From: Coriobacteriia bacterium
GTDB taxonomy: Bacteria > Actinomycetota > Coriobacteriia > Anaerosomatales > PALSA-660
DNA: 64,000 bases
Direction of reading: 5' to 3'
Assembly: GCA_030652345.1 (NCBI GenBank)
Contig: JAUSAU010000002.1
Coordinates: 8,830 to 72,829, forward strand
Part shown: positions 27,033-35,989 of the stretch, piece by piece
Numbering within the stretch: position 1 is the stretch's first letter
Layout: the number at the start of each line of letters is the position of its first letter
Position numbers and translations under genes: made by a program
Notes under the pieces: model-generated
Databases searched by the model: none
Seen by the model: the letters and a program-made list of their open reading frames with translations, nothing else
Told to the model about the DNA's origin: nothing

Positions 27033-28025
27033 CTACGAACCGTCCTCGTCCGGCTCGTCGTCGCCGGCGAGGGCGGGGTTCGCGTACGGAAGCGCCACCG
27101 CCACGGCCGAGAGCGCGAGCTCGAGCAGGGTCGACCAGACGCGGGCCGCCACCGAGATGACGGCGGCAGCGCCCGCACCCGCGGGCCCGAACGTGAGCTG
27201 CAGCATGACGAGCAGGATGCCCTCCCGGACACCGAGGCCCGCCGGCACGAACAAGACGAGCAGTCCACCGATCATCGCCGCGGCGTAGGCGCCACCGATC
27301 GCAAGCACGTGGCCGGGTAGCGCGAGCGGTGTCAGCGACCGGGCGAAGAGCCAGAACGCCGCCCCGGCGACGAACCAGATGCCGCAGTAGTAGGCGACGA
27401 GGCCGAGCGTCGCCGTGAAGGTCAGGCGAGGCACGTCCTCCTCGATCTTGAGCAGGCGCATCCCGAGCCGCACCACGCGGCCGAAGATCGCCGGGTGCAG
27501 CGCTCCCACGATGCCGGCGGCGAGCACGACCATCGACCAGCGCGGTACGCCGGGAGGCAGCTCGGCGCCGATGAAGGTCGTCGCCAGGAACATCAGTGCG
27601 CCGCCCGCGACGCTCACGCCGCTCTCGATGACGGAGGCCACGAGTGCGGCGTGCCGATCGACTCCGGCGCGCTTGGCCATCGCGATCTTGCCCGCGACCT
27701 GCCAGATGCCGCCCGGAAGGTACTTGCCGAGGTTCGCGCCGAACGAGAGCTTGAGGACGTCGCGGTAGTGCGGCCGGTAGCCGAGCGCGCGCAGGACGAG
27801 CGCCAGCCCGCCGACGAAGAGCAGGTAGTAGACGAGCAGGACCGCCCAGGCGGCGGCGAGGTAGCCGAATGAGAACTCGAGCGTCGCGAACCCGGAGCGT
27901 TCGAGACTGCCGGAGAGCGACTGCCAGACGAAGTAGACGATCGCGACGGCGAGCACGGCCTGCGCGGCGCGGACGAGCCACCCGGCGACAGTGGGATCGA
28001 TGCGGGGAGCTCGCGGCTCAGCCAC
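27033..28025 (-). CDS. Lysylphosphatidylglycerol synthase-type TM protein (UPF0104)
   Basis: A 330-residue integral membrane protein with 8-9 TM helices, of the LPG_synthase_TM/AglD-associated family. Typical stretches are NLGKYLPGGIWQVAGKIAMA, FVPAGLGVREGILLVML and SVIESGV. Such proteins often accompany glycosyltransferases and are proposed to flip or handle polyprenyl-linked lipids; lysyl transfer is not implied, because the soluble domain is absent. GTG 28025 has GGAGGGGG and overlaps the end of the upstream GT4 gene by 8 bases. Confidence 0.8.
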   Translation of the reverse strand: MAEPRAPRIDPTVAGWLVRAAQAVLAVAIVYFVWQSLSGSLERSGFATLEFSFGYLAAAWAVLLVYYLLFVGGLALVLRALGYRPHYRDVLKLSFGANLGKYLPGGIWQVAGKIAMAKRAGVDRHAALVASVIESGVSVAGGALMFLATTFIGAELPPGVPRWSMVVLAAGIVGALHPAIFGRVVRLGMRLLKIEEDVPRLTFTATLGLVAYYCGIWFVAGAAFWLFARSLTPLALPGHVLAIGGAYAAAMIGGLLVLFVPAGLGVREGILLVMLQLTFGPAGAGAAAVISVAARVWSTLLELALSAVAVALPYANPALAGDDEPDEDGS

Positions 28026-29226
28026 GCCGGCCCCCTCCGGCCGCCGCTTCGATCGCCTCTCGGTAGATGCGCTCGTGCCGCTCGGCGATCGTGTCCCAGG
28101 TGAGGCGGGCGGCCACGCGTTCGCGCCCCTCACGGGAGAGCATCGCTCGCAGACCGCTGCCGAGCATCACGTGCATCATCGCCTCGGCGAGCCCCGCGAC
28201 GTCGCCTGCCTCGACGAGCTGACCGTCGTCGCCGAGCAGGTCCGGCACGCCACCGACGCGCGTGCCCACCACCGGCGTTCCGAGCGCGAGCGCCTCTGTG
28301 ACGGAGAGCGGACTGCCCTCCGCATGGCTCGCCAGGACGAAGCAGTCGGCCGCGGCGATCGCATCGAGCGTCGATGCGTGGTCCTGAGCTCCGCGGAAGT
28401 CGATCCGGTCGGCCACGCCGCCCGCGACCGCGCGCTCACGCAGCGCGCCTTCCTCGGGACCGGTCCCGACGAGCACGAGCCGCACGTCATCGTGGGCCCG
28501 CGCGACACGGACGAACGCCTCGAGGAGCTCGTGAACGCCCTTGCCCGCGATGAGGCGACCGGCGTAGAGGAACGTGAACGGCGCCCCGGCGGCCGGTTCG
28601 AGGCGCGGCCGCTCGAGGAGTCCGCGCGGCACGCCCGACGGGATCGTTGAGACCACCCCGGTGTACGCACCGGACGCGCGAAGGAAGTCGGCCTGATCGC
28701 GGGCCACGGTCACCACCCGATCGGCCGCCGCCAGGCCACGGTCGAGCAGAGCGCGCCACACGCCGCCGCCTCGCGCGAGCGAGACGTCCGACCCGTGCAG
28801 TGTGACGACAGAGGGCGCTGCGCGCAGCGAGCGGGCAGAGATCGCGGCGGTCGGCGCCCACTGGGCGTGGATCACATCCGCCCCCGCGGCCTCGCGTGCG
28901 ACCGCGCGCGCGAGCGCGCGCGAGAACAGGGGCAGCGCCAGCCAGGCTCGGGCGTCGCGGCGCAGATTGGTCGCGATGCCGTCACCGTAGGCGACGAGCT
29001 CGATCGGTTCGGGTGCATAGCGGAAACGCCTCACCGTCACGCCGTCGAGCTCCTCGGCCTCGGCGACGCCGGGCGCATGGGGAGCGACGACCGTGACACG
29101 GTGCCCCCGCGCGACGACAGCGGACGCGAGGGAGTGCACGAAATGGCCTGAGAAGTCGCCGTCGCGAAGCGGATACGAGGTCGTGGCGACGAGGATGCTG
29201 AGCGTGCCGCCGGCCTCGTCGCTCAT
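28018..29226 (-). CDS. Glycosyltransferase family 4
   Basis: A 402-residue GT-B enzyme. The N-terminal acceptor domain starts LSILVATTSYPLRDGDFSGH with HAQWAPTA and VTLHGSDVSL. The C-terminal nucleotide-sugar domain has FLYAGRLIAGKGVHELLEAF and the family GT4 EX7E motif HAEGSPLSVTEALALGTPVV. It transfers a nucleotide-activated sugar with retention to a lipid or glycan acceptor in the cytoplasm. ATG overlaps the stop of the GT2 gene (ATGA), so the two are co-translated. Confidence 0.9.
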   Translation of the reverse strand: MSDEAGGTLSILVATTSYPLRDGDFSGHFVHSLASAVVARGHRVTVVAPHAPGVAEAEELDGVTVRRFRYAPEPIELVAYGDGIATNLRRDARAWLALPLFSRALARAVAREAAGADVIHAQWAPTAAISARSLRAAPSVVTLHGSDVSLARGGGVWRALLDRGLAAADRVVTVARDQADFLRASGAYTGVVSTIPSGVPRGLLERPRLEPAAGAPFTFLYAGRLIAGKGVHELLEAFVRVARAHDDVRLVLVGTGPEEGALRERAVAGGVADRIDFRGAQDHASTLDAIAAADCFVLASHAEGSPLSVTEALALGTPVVGTRVGGVPDLLGDDGQLVEAGDVAGLAEAMMHVMLGSGLRAMLSREGRERVAARLTWDTIAERHERIYREAIEAAAGGGRRG

Positions 29227-30173
29227 CGCAGGTCCCGGTTGTGTTCCATGTCGAACCACATGGCGAAGAAGAGGAACTGCAGCCCCGAGATCAACAGCAG
29301 GGCCGAGAGGACGACGGTCGCCTGCGACAGGGGCCGCCCCTGGACGCGGGCGATGACCTGGAGCACGCCGAAGTAGAAGCCGACGAGCGAGAAGGCCATA
29401 CCGGTGATGTAGAAGAGCACGAGCGGATGCGTGTCGCGGATGACGTACTTCTGGAACATGCGGTACCAGAAGCGCCGGAAGAGCAGCCACGAGATCGTCG
29501 GGATGACCTTCCACAGCCGGATGCCGCTGCGCTCACCGACGTCGTAGACCGGATGGATCGGCACGTCGCGGACACGGAAATCATAGATGTTGAGCTGGAC
29601 CAGCATGTCGTTCGGGAACCCGTAGCGCGGGTAGAGCGCGTCGAGGTCGATGGTGGACAGCGCGCGCAGGTTGGCCACGGTGTAACCGGTCTGCGAGTCC
29701 GCGATGTTCCAGTAGCCCGAGACGATCTTCGTCATGAGCGAGAGTGCCGAGTTGCCCAGATACCGGACCTTCGGGATCTTGCGCCACGACTCGCCCGTGA
29801 AGAGGCGGTTGCCCTTGGAGTAGTCGATCTCGCCCGCGGCCACCGGATCGAGCAGGGCCGGCAGGTCCGCCGGGTCCATCTGGGCATCGCCGGCCATGAC
29901 GGCCGTCATCTCGATCTGCTCCTCGACCGCGGCCTTGTAGCCCGTCACGATCGCCGCACCCACACCACCGTTGCGCTCGTGGACGATGAGGCGGACGCGC
30001 TCGGGCATGCGCTCCACGTAGCCGCGCACGACCTCCACGGTGGCATCGGAACTCACGTCGTCGACGATGATGATCCGGTCGACGAAGTCCGGCATGGTGT
30101 CGATGACCCTGCCGATCTGCGTCGCCTCGTTGTGGCACGGGACGACGACCCCGACGGTTCGGCTCTTGTACAT
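29223..30173 (-). CDS. Glycosyltransferase family 2 (polyprenyl-phosphate sugar synthase-like)
   Basis: A 316-residue protein. The GT-A domain begins VGVVVPCHNEATQIGRVIDT, with IIIVDDVSSD and the metal-binding AGDAQMDP. Further motifs are RNGGVGAAIVTGY and DSQTGY. Two C-terminal TM helices (about 245-270 and 278-302) follow, as in DPM1/GtrB-type enzymes that load a sugar on undecaprenyl phosphate. Its product would feed the GT-C-like protein at the end of the set. ATG 30173 is chosen over upstream codons because the extra leader is not protein-like. Confidence 0.88.
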   Translation of the reverse strand: MYKSRTVGVVVPCHNEATQIGRVIDTMPDFVDRIIIVDDVSSDATVEVVRGYVERMPERVRLIVHERNGGVGAAIVTGYKAAVEEQIEMTAVMAGDAQMDPADLPALLDPVAAGEIDYSKGNRLFTGESWRKIPKVRYLGNSALSLMTKIVSGYWNIADSQTGYTVANLRALSTIDLDALYPRYGFPNDMLVQLNIYDFRVRDVPIHPVYDVGERSGIRLWKVIPTISWLLFRRFWYRMFQKYVIRDTHPLVLFYITGMAFSLVGFYFGVLQVIARVQGRPLSQATVVLSALLLISGLQFLFFAMWFDMEHNRDLR

Positions 30174-30242
30174 CTGCGGAGTTCCCCCGGTGTGGTGGTC
30201 GCGGCACGATGTCCGGACCGGCGAACACGCCCCGACGCGGCG

Positions 30243-30280
30243 ATTATACCGTTCGGCGCCGGCCACACCGTCGCCGGCGC
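30243..30280 (-). promoter_or_regulatory. -10 box for the glycan operon and preceding hairpin
   Basis: On the minus strand TATAAT at 30248-30243 is a consensus -10 about 70 bases before the GT2 ATG; the -35 is unclear. Just upstream, GCGCCGGC (30256-30263) and GCCGGCGC (30273-30280) form an 8-bp stem, which may terminate the phosphoribosyltransferase transcript. Confidence 0.5.
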
Positions 30281-30287
30281 GCGTCCG

Positions 30288-30935
30288 TCACCGATTCGGA
30301 ACCCGCACGCCGGAGCCGGCGGCGAGCAGTTCCGCGACGTCCGCGTCACTCAGTTGCGGGAAGTGCTCGTAGAAGGCGCCGACGGCCCGAAAGCCGCCGG
30401 GTGTCGAGAGGGCAATGATCGCATCGGCCTCGGGAGCAAGGGATGCGAGCGCTCCCGGTGCCACGACGGGTGAGGCGAGCACGACCCGGCGCGCGCCCCG
30501 GGAGCGCAGCCACCGAATGGCGGCCAGCGCGGTCAGCCCGGTCGCGATCCCGTCGTCCACCACGATGACGGTACGCTCCGCCAGCTCGGGAGCCGGCCGC
30601 TGCCCGCGATACTCGGCCAGACGCCGCAACGTTTCCGCGTGCTCTACTCCGGCCGCCGCAGTCAGGCCGTCTCGGCTCACGCCGGCGCCCGGGTTCTCAT
30701 AGACGTTCCCGTCAGGATCCACCGAGCCCGCCGCGAACTCGGGGTTCCCGGGATGCCCGACCTTGCGCACGACCACGACGTCGAGCGGCGCGGCGAGCGC
30801 GTCGGCGACACCTCGTGCCACCTCGACTCCGCCGCGCGGGATCCCGAGGACGACGACGTCGTCCCGCTCCGCGTAGCCGGTGCGCACCAGGTCCTCACCC
30901 AACGCTCGTCCCGCCTCGGCCCTGTCGCGCCACAT
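30288..30935 (-). CDS. Phosphoribosyltransferase-family protein
   Basis: A 215-residue type I PRTase-like protein. The PRPP loop is TVIVVDDGIATGLTALAA, and the N-terminal part has VVVLGIPRGGVEVARGVADA and VVVRKVGHPGNPEFA. This matches the stand-alone predicted PRTases often found in stress or dormancy contexts, not a defined purine or pyrimidine salvage enzyme. GTG 30944 is an alternative start. It follows arsR on the same strand with about 40 bases between. Substrate unknown. Confidence 0.82.
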   Translation of the reverse strand: MWRDRAEAGRALGEDLVRTGYAERDDVVVLGIPRGGVEVARGVADALAAPLDVVVVRKVGHPGNPEFAAGSVDPDGNVYENPGAGVSRDGLTAAAGVEHAETLRRLAEYRGQRPAPELAERTVIVVDDGIATGLTALAAIRWLRSRGARRVVLASPVVAPGALASLAPEADAIIALSTPGGFRAVGAFYEHFPQLSDADVAELLAAGSGVRVPNR

Positions 30936-30974
30936 GGCTACCACCCCCGTTGCGGGTTGTACCCGCCGTGGCGC

Positions 30975-31316
30975 CTAGAGACCCGTCAGCTCGCCCGCGA
31001 CCGCCCGAAGCGCCTCGCGCTCGAGCCGGTAGTAGACCCACAGACCGCGCTTGCTCGCCGAGACGAGGCCCGCCTTCACGAGCACCGACATGTGGTGCGA
31101 GATCGTGGACGGCGCGAGTTCGAGCGCGTCGGCGAGCTTGCAGGCGCAGACCTCGGCCGGGCAGCACTCCCCCGCCTCGGAGGTGTGCTCCGCGACGATG
31201 CGGAGAAGCTCGCGGCGCTGGGCCGACGCGAGCGCCTTGAAGGCCGCGGCGAGCGCCTCGTCCTCGACGACCGTCCGCGGCGCGCAGTCCCCGCCGCAGG
31301 CGCAGGTGTCGCTCAT
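30975..31316 (-). CDS. arsR: ArsR-family metalloregulator
   Basis: A 113-residue winged-helix repressor. The Cys-rich ligand region is GECCPAEVCACKLADAL, in or before the alpha3 helix as in arsenic or antimony sensors. The recognition helix is APSTISHHMSVLVKAGLV, and the wing is RGLWVYYRL. An extra CACGGDC lies at the N-terminus. It would release DNA on binding As(III) or a similar thiophile. ATG overlaps the stop of the flavin reductase gene, so the repressor is the distal gene of its own regulated pair. Confidence 0.9.
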   Translation of the reverse strand: MSDTCACGGDCAPRTVVEDEALAAAFKALASAQRRELLRIVAEHTSEAGECCPAEVCACKLADALELAPSTISHHMSVLVKAGLVSASKRGLWVYYRLEREALRAVAGELTGL

Positions 31317-31891
31317 GACTGCTCCTTCAGCGGGATGCCGACGCTGTAGGCGTCCGCGACCTTCGGGCCGAGCCCGCGGTACTCACGCGAGCCGGGGATG
31401 TAGACGAGCGGGTCGAGCAGGCCCACGTCCACGGTCTTCCCGTCCTCAGCGAGGATCTCCTCGTCGGCGTGCGTCTCGACGATCTCGCCCATGACCAGGC
31501 GGTACTCGCCCATCTCCTGCACGCCCACGACGCGGCACTCGATGTTGAACGGGCACTCGGCGACCATCGGCGCCCCCGTCACGGTGCCGGCCACCGCGGT
31601 GATGCCGGCCGCACCGAACTTGTCGGTGTCGCGCCCGGAGACGATGCCGCAGAAATCCACGATCGCCTCCTGCCCGACCCGCGGCACGTTGACGCTGAAG
31701 ACGCCGCTCGCCTCGATGAGCTCGAGCGTGTTGCGCGTGGCGCGAACGGCCATCCCGATGGTCGGCGGCGTGCCCGAGACCATCCCGATCCATGCGACGG
31801 TGAAGACGCCCCGGCGACCCTCGTGCGCGGCGGCCACGAGCGGCGTGGGCATCGGGTAGAGCAGCGGCTTGGCCGACAGTTGTTTCTTCAT
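31313..31891 (-). CDS. Flavin reductase-like (FMN split-barrel) protein
   Basis: A 192-residue protein of the flavoredoxin/flavin reductase-like family. Family-like stretches are FTVAWIGMVSGTPPTIGMAV, NTLELIEASGVFSVNV and ECPFNIECRVVGV. It would bind FMN and reduce it or a small substrate. First gene of the leftward transcript with arsR, opposite the phosphoesterase-ACR3 pair. Its place under ArsR control suggests a part in arsenic or thiol-metal redox chemistry, which is inference. Confidence 0.82.
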   Translation of the reverse strand: MKKQLSAKPLLYPMPTPLVAAAHEGRRGVFTVAWIGMVSGTPPTIGMAVRATRNTLELIEASGVFSVNVPRVGQEAIVDFCGIVSGRDTDKFGAAGITAVAGTVTGAPMVAECPFNIECRVVGVQEMGEYRLVMGEIVETHADEEILAEDGKTVDVGLLDPLVYIPGSREYRGLGPKVADAYSVGIPLKEQS

Positions 31892-31933
31892 CGTGAAACC
31901 TCTCGCATCTGTGGCAAACGGACGGCCTCCTGC

Positions 31934-31957
31934 AGTATAGTTCGAAACATATCGAAC
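31934..31957. promoter_or_regulatory. Shared divergent -10 boxes and ArsR-type operator
   Basis: TATAGT on the plus strand (31936-31941) and TATACT on the minus strand (31939-31934) overlap back to back. The inverted repeat GTTCGA-AACATA-TCGAAC (31940-31957) covers the rightward transcription start. TTCGAA-type repeats are typical ArsR targets. One bound repressor could silence both directions. Confidence 0.65.
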
Positions 31958-31975
31958 CAGTAGGAGGCTCTTCCC

Positions 31976-32734
31976 GTGCGTCGTATCGCTCTCTTCTCAG
32001 ACATCCACGGTAACACCGCGGCGCTCGACGCTGTCCTGGGCGACATGGACGCGTGCGGGATCACCGAGCGCTACTGCCTGGGCGATCTCGTGGGCTACGG
32101 CCCCGATCCCGCGGGGGTCGTCGACCGCATCCGTTCGCTCGGTGTCCCGACGATCATGGGCAACTACGACGACGGCATCGGCAACCGGCGAGGTGAGTGC
32201 GGCTGCTACTACGCCACGGATCAGGCCCGCTCCGACGGCGCCGCATCGTACGCGTTCACCGAGCCGCTGATCGACGACGAGCGCGCAGCGTGGCTCGCGG
32301 CGCTTCCGCACGAGATCCGACTCGATCTCAAGGGCACGCGCGTCCTGCTCGCGCACGGCTCGCCGCGCAAGATCAACGAGTACCTCCTGCCTGACCGCAC
32401 CGACGAGCAGCTCGTCCGGCTGGCGGTCGCCGCGGATGCTGACGTCGTCTGCGTCGGACACGTCCACGTCCCCTATCACCGCGTGCTGAGCGCCGAAGAC
32501 GGGCGCCGCATCGACTACGTGAGCTCCGGCTCCGTCGGCAAGCCCAAGGACGGCGACCCGCGCGCGTGCTGGGTCGAGCTCATCATCGGCGACGCGGGTG
32601 AGATCGACGCCACATTCCACCGGGTCGCGTACGACATCGAAAGGGTGGCCGCCGCGATGCTCGCGGCCGGCCTGCCCGACATCATTGGCCGACGCGCTTC
32701 GGCGCGCCTGAACACGAACGGGTGGTCCGCGTGA
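31976..32734 (+). CDS. Metallophosphoesterase in arsenic-type locus
   Basis: A 252-residue calcineurin-like phosphoesterase. Metal ligands are visible in [43 protein letters not shown] and CVGHVHVP. This is the YfcE/ApaH-like cytosolic class acting on phosphodiesters or phosphomonoesters. GTG 31976 has AGGAGG upstream, directly after the operator. Its stop overlaps the ACR3 start (GTGA), so it is co-regulated and co-translated with the arsenite pump. Substrate unknown. Confidence 0.85.
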   Translation: MRRIALFSDIHGNTAALDAVLGDMDACGITERYCLGDLVGYGPDPAGVVDRIRSLGVPTIMGNYDDGIGNRRGECGCYYATDQARSDGAASYAFTEPLIDDERAAWLAALPHEIRLDLKGTRVLLAHGSPRKINEYLLPDRTDEQLVRLAVAADADVVCVGHVHVPYHRVLSAEDGRRIDYVSSGSVGKPKDGDPRACWVELIIGDAGEIDATFHRVAYDIERVAAAMLAAGLPDIIGRRASARLNTNGWSA

Positions 32735-33834
32735 CAGAACAGTCCGTCGTCAAGCGCCTGAGTTTCCTCGACCGCTATCTCACCGTGTGGATCTTCGCGG
32801 CGATGGCGGTGGGCGTGGGGATCGGATTCCTGATCCCCGGCGTCTCCGGTTTCGTCAATTCGCTCAGCGTGGGGACGACGAACATCCCGATCGCCATCGG
32901 GCTCATCGTGATGATGTTCCCGCCGCTCGCGAAGGTGCGCTACGAGGACCTGCCCGACGTCTTCCGCGACTGGAAGGTCTTCGCACTGGCCGTCCTGCTC
33001 AACTGGGTCATCGCACCCGCGCTGATGTTCGGCCTTGCCGCCACCTTCATGCGCGGGAACGCCGAGTACTTCGCGGGACTCGTGCTCATCGGCATCGCGC
33101 CGTGCATCGCCATGGTGATCGTATGGAACGAGCTCGCCGGCGGTGACAACGAGTACGCGGCGGGGCTGGTCGCCTTCAACGCACTCATGCAGGTCTTCTT
33201 CTACAGCATCTACGCGTGGTTCCTGCTCACGGTCGCGCCGCCGCTCGTGGGGCTGAGTTCGGTGGTCGTCAACGTCACCATCGGACAGATCGCGACGACG
33301 GTCTTCATCTACCTCGGCATCCCCTTCCTCGCCGGCTTCACGTTCAGGTCGCTGCTGGTGCGCGCGAAGGGGACCGAGTGGTACCACCGCGAGGTCGTGC
33401 CGCGCATCTCGCCCATGACGCTCATTGCGCTGCTCTTCACGATCGTCGTGATGTTCTCGCTCAAGGGCTCCACGATCGTCAACAACCCGCTCGACGTGGT
33501 CGGCATCGCCATCCCGCTGGTGCTCTACTTCCTGCTGATGTTCTTCGGGACGTTCTTCGCGCTCCGCGCCGCCGGCGCCCCTTACCGCAAGACGGTCACC
33601 ATCTCGCTCACGGCATCCAGCAACAACTTCGAACTGGCGATCGCGGTGGCAGTGGCGCTGTCGGCCAGCATCGGCGCGGGTGCCGGGTTCGCCGCGGTCA
33701 TCGGCCCGCTGATCGAGGTGCCGGTGCTGATCGGACTCGTGAACGTGGCGCTGTGGCTCGGGAAGCGCTACTTCCCCGGGGAGTTCGAGTCACCGGCCGC
33801 GGTGTGCCCAGCCGTGGACGGGGACTGCGACTGA
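32731..33834 (+). CDS. acr3: ACR3-family arsenite efflux permease
   Basis: A 367-residue ten-TM transporter. [20 protein letters not shown] at the N-terminus is the classic ACR3 opening. The essential Cys of TM4 is in [20 protein letters not shown], and TM9-10 has [19 protein letters not shown]. It extrudes arsenite using proton or membrane potential. The start GTG 32731 overlaps the phosphoesterase stop. No arsenate reductase (ArsC) is nearby. Confidence 0.95.
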   Translation: MTEQSVVKRLSFLDRYLTVWIFAAMAVGVGIGFLIPGVSGFVNSLSVGTTNIPIAIGLIVMMFPPLAKVRYEDLPDVFRDWKVFALAVLLNWVIAPALMFGLAATFMRGNAEYFAGLVLIGIAPCIAMVIVWNELAGGDNEYAAGLVAFNALMQVFFYSIYAWFLLTVAPPLVGLSSVVVNVTIGQIATTVFIYLGIPFLAGFTFRSLLVRAKGTEWYHREVVPRISPMTLIALLFTIVVMFSLKGSTIVNNPLDVVGIAIPLVLYFLLMFFGTFFALRAAGAPYRKTVTISLTASSNNFELAIAVAVALSASIGAGAGFAAVIGPLIEVPVLIGLVNVALWLGKRYFPGEFESPAAVCPAVDGDCD

Positions 33835-33862
33835 GGGCCTGAACGCCGGCGTCAGAGGACGC

Positions 33863-34891
33863 TCATTCCGGTGCCTCGAGTTGAGCCACAATGCGGTCGA
33901 AGTCGCTGCTGGCCTCCGTGACTTCCCGCTTGCGCTGCTGCTCCCGGTAGCGCCGGTACTCGGACGTCGCGTGATCTTCGGCGATCGCGTGGGAGATCGA
34001 GCCGGCGGACTGCAGAACGTCGTGGTCGCTGAGGCGCAGGAAGTCATCAAGCTTGATGATCCAGTCCGACATGTGCATCTGCCGGTGGTTGCGCGCCTGC
34101 AACTCGGCGAAGTCCAGATACGCCGAGACGATGAGGTTGAGTGCGGACAGCTCGTCTGCCGCCAGGTAGTTCTTCGCGACCGCGACGTCGCCCTTGCGGA
34201 TCGCAGAGCCCGGCGCGTTCTTCCACGACATGAGGCCCATGTTCGGCTGGTCCGCGTCCGCGCGCTCGTGGATGATCTCGGCTGCGGTGTGGCCGTGAGC
34301 GGCCCAGTGCATCTTGTTCTGCACGGTCTGGTAGAAGAGCCGGGTGGCTTCCGCATCCGAATCGTAGTCGACGCTCGTGGCGTAGATATCGGTGATCTTC
34401 TGGTAGAACATCCGCTCGCTCGAGCGGATGTCGCGGATGCGTTCGAGCAGCTCGTCGAAGTAGTCATCACCCAACGTGCGCCCGGCCTTGATGCGCTCGT
34501 CGTCCATGGTGAAGCCTTTGACGAGAAGCTCCGAGAGCCGCGCCGTCGCCCACTGCCTGAACTGCGTGCCGCGACCCGAGCGAACGCGGTAGCCCACAGC
34601 GAGGATGGCTTCCAGGTTGTAGTGCCGAACCGAGCGCTCGACTCGTCGAGTGCCTTCTGTCCGAACCTGTAAGTAGTCCTTACAGGTTGCCGCCTCGTCC
34701 AGTTCACCGTCGTCGTAGATGTGAGTGAGGTGCTGCGTGACGTTCTGGGGCGTCGTCTGGTACAGCTCGGCGATCTGACGCTGAGACAGCCACACGGTGG
34801 CGCCATCGAGGCGGACGTGAAGACTGGTCGCTGCGTCACGGTAGATCAGCATGCTTCCCGTGCCGGCCTCGGGCACATCGTCCTCGCCCAT
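33863..34891 (-). CDS. RhuM-family protein
   Basis: A 342-residue protein of the virulence RhuM/KilA-like family. The N-terminal domain has LDGATVWLSQRQIAELYQTT and QNVTQHLTHIYDDGELDE, a DNA-binding-like module; NLEAILAVGYRVRSGRGTQF, then RQWATARL, is the family signature. The helical C-terminus ends RREVTEASSDFDRIVA-like. RhuM genes are frequent in mobile and defence islands and their role is not established. ATG 34891 has GGAGGTGGG. It lies 38 bases after the 77-residue gene in the same direction. Confidence 0.85.
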   Translation of the reverse strand: MGEDDVPEAGTGSMLIYRDAATSLHVRLDGATVWLSQRQIAELYQTTPQNVTQHLTHIYDDGELDEAATCKDYLQVRTEGTRRVERSVRHYNLEAILAVGYRVRSGRGTQFRQWATARLSELLVKGFTMDDERIKAGRTLGDDYFDELLERIRDIRSSERMFYQKITDIYATSVDYDSDAEATRLFYQTVQNKMHWAAHGHTAAEIIHERADADQPNMGLMSWKNAPGSAIRKGDVAVAKNYLAADELSALNLIVSAYLDFAELQARNHRQMHMSDWIIKLDDFLRLSDHDVLQSAGSISHAIAEDHATSEYRRYREQQRKREVTEASSDFDRIVAQLEAPE

Positions 34892-34929
34892 GTCCCACCT
34901 CCAGATTCGGGATAACAGCGACGATGCTT

Positions 34930-35163
34930 TCACTCCTCGCCCTTCCCCCGCAGCTCGTAGTGACGCGGCCCGATGCGCACGAGGCGCCCTGACGCCGCGC
35001 GCTCGCGCACGGAGGCGACGGCGAACTCGTAGAGGATGCGATCCTCGACGGGGTCGCGCGGCTTGCGCCGCGGTGAGCGATGCCCCTGCGCGAACAGTAC
35101 GGCCATGCGGAAGTTCGCGGTCTGCATCGCACGCCACTCTTCCATGCTCTGCGTGCGCTTCAT
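34930..35163 (-). CDS. Small basic protein coupled to the HTH-nucleotidyltransferase
   Basis: A 77-residue Arg-rich protein (MKRTQSMEEWRAMQTANFRM and onward), with a C-terminal LVRIGPRHYELRGKGEE. I do not recognise the family. The ATG overlaps the stop of the upstream HTH-NTase gene (ATGA), so they are made together. That pairing resembles a two-gene toxin-antitoxin or defence unit, but nothing in the sequence proves it. Confidence 0.65.
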   Translation of the reverse strand: MKRTQSMEEWRAMQTANFRMAVLFAQGHRSPRRKPRDPVEDRILYEFAVASVRERAASGRLVRIGPRHYELRGKGEE

Positions 35164-35969
35164 CGCGATCCCAGCATCTCGGCCAGCTTCGCCGTGACGT
35201 CCTCATCAGCCGCCCGCTGACGCAGGTACTCCACGTCGAGCTCCGGCGCGGTCACGATCATGACCTTCGCCCATCTGCACGATTCGTCGTCATTCCAGTG
35301 AACGCAGGCGTTGAGACGATCGATGATGAGGTCCTCGATGCCCAGGACGAAAGCGTCGATCCCGGCGACGCGCACGGCGAAGACCCGTTCACGCTCCCAC
35401 TGCTCGAGTTGCGCACCCGGCACCTCCACGGCCGCCTTGAGCTCCGCGTCATACCAGTGCCTGCCCTCGCGAAGGAACCCCCACGATTCGAGCACCTGCG
35501 CCACCGGTTCGGATGCGCCGACCAGATCGATATCGACCGTGCGATAGTCACCCGCCGTGTAGTACTGCACGGCGAAGCCGCCCACGATGACCGGCGCGCT
35601 CCAGCCCAGCGCACGGACGCCGCGCGTGAGGAGCGAGACGAGCCGCAGTCGCCGCTCCACGATCTCGTCCACGCCTGACAGCGAGGCTTCGAGGTCCGCA
35701 CGTGAAGGGATCGCACCGTCCTCGGCCGCGACGGACGCACGTCCCGCGACGTCGGCGTAGGGATAAGGACCGGGGACCGACGCGGCCGGGGTCGACAGCG
35801 GCAGGGTACCCCCGCCGGCCAGCCACGCCTCGAGGTCCGCGCGCCGCACCCGCCAGAGCCGGCCGACCTTCACCGCCGGCAGGTCACCCGCGCGCACCTT
35901 GTTGTACACGGTGCGCTCGGTGACGCCGAGGTACGCTGCCACACTCGCGATGTCCATGAGTTCGCTCAT
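35160..35969 (-). CDS. HTH-nucleotidyltransferase fusion protein
   Basis: A 269-residue protein. Residues 1-50 are an excisionase/MerR-type helix-turn-helix (MDIASVAAYLGVTERTVYNK, then LPAVKVGRLWRVRRADLEAW). A Pro/Ala linker follows, then a nucleotidyltransferase-like fold with the GG...DxD motif in VGGFAVQYY and YRTVDIDLVG, near residues 128-147. The second half contains LGIEDLIIDRLNA, as in AbiEii/MNT-like enzymes. A DNA-binding domain on a NTase suggests an autoregulated toxin-like or nucleic-acid-modifying enzyme (inference). ATG 35969; direct repeats lie 20-50 bases upstream. Confidence 0.8.
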   Translation of the reverse strand: MSELMDIASVAAYLGVTERTVYNKVRAGDLPAVKVGRLWRVRRADLEAWLAGGGTLPLSTPAASVPGPYPYADVAGRASVAAEDGAIPSRADLEASLSGVDEIVERRLRLVSLLTRGVRALGWSAPVIVGGFAVQYYTAGDYRTVDIDLVGASEPVAQVLESWGFLREGRHWYDAELKAAVEVPGAQLEQWERERVFAVRVAGIDAFVLGIEDLIIDRLNACVHWNDDESCRWAKVMIVTAPELDVEYLRQRAADEDVTAKLAEMLGSR

Positions 35970-35989
35970 GGGTGTGAGTGTACGCGCGA

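Noticed and set aside
25311..27320. Long plus-strand open frame opposite the GT-C-like gene
   Set aside because: The product is Arg/Gly/Glu/His-rich and featureless, the usual mirror of a G+C-rich membrane protein gene on the other strand.
33835..33862. Short palindrome ACGCCGGCGT between acr3 and rhuM as a terminator
   Set aside because: Too short and without a T-run on either strand.
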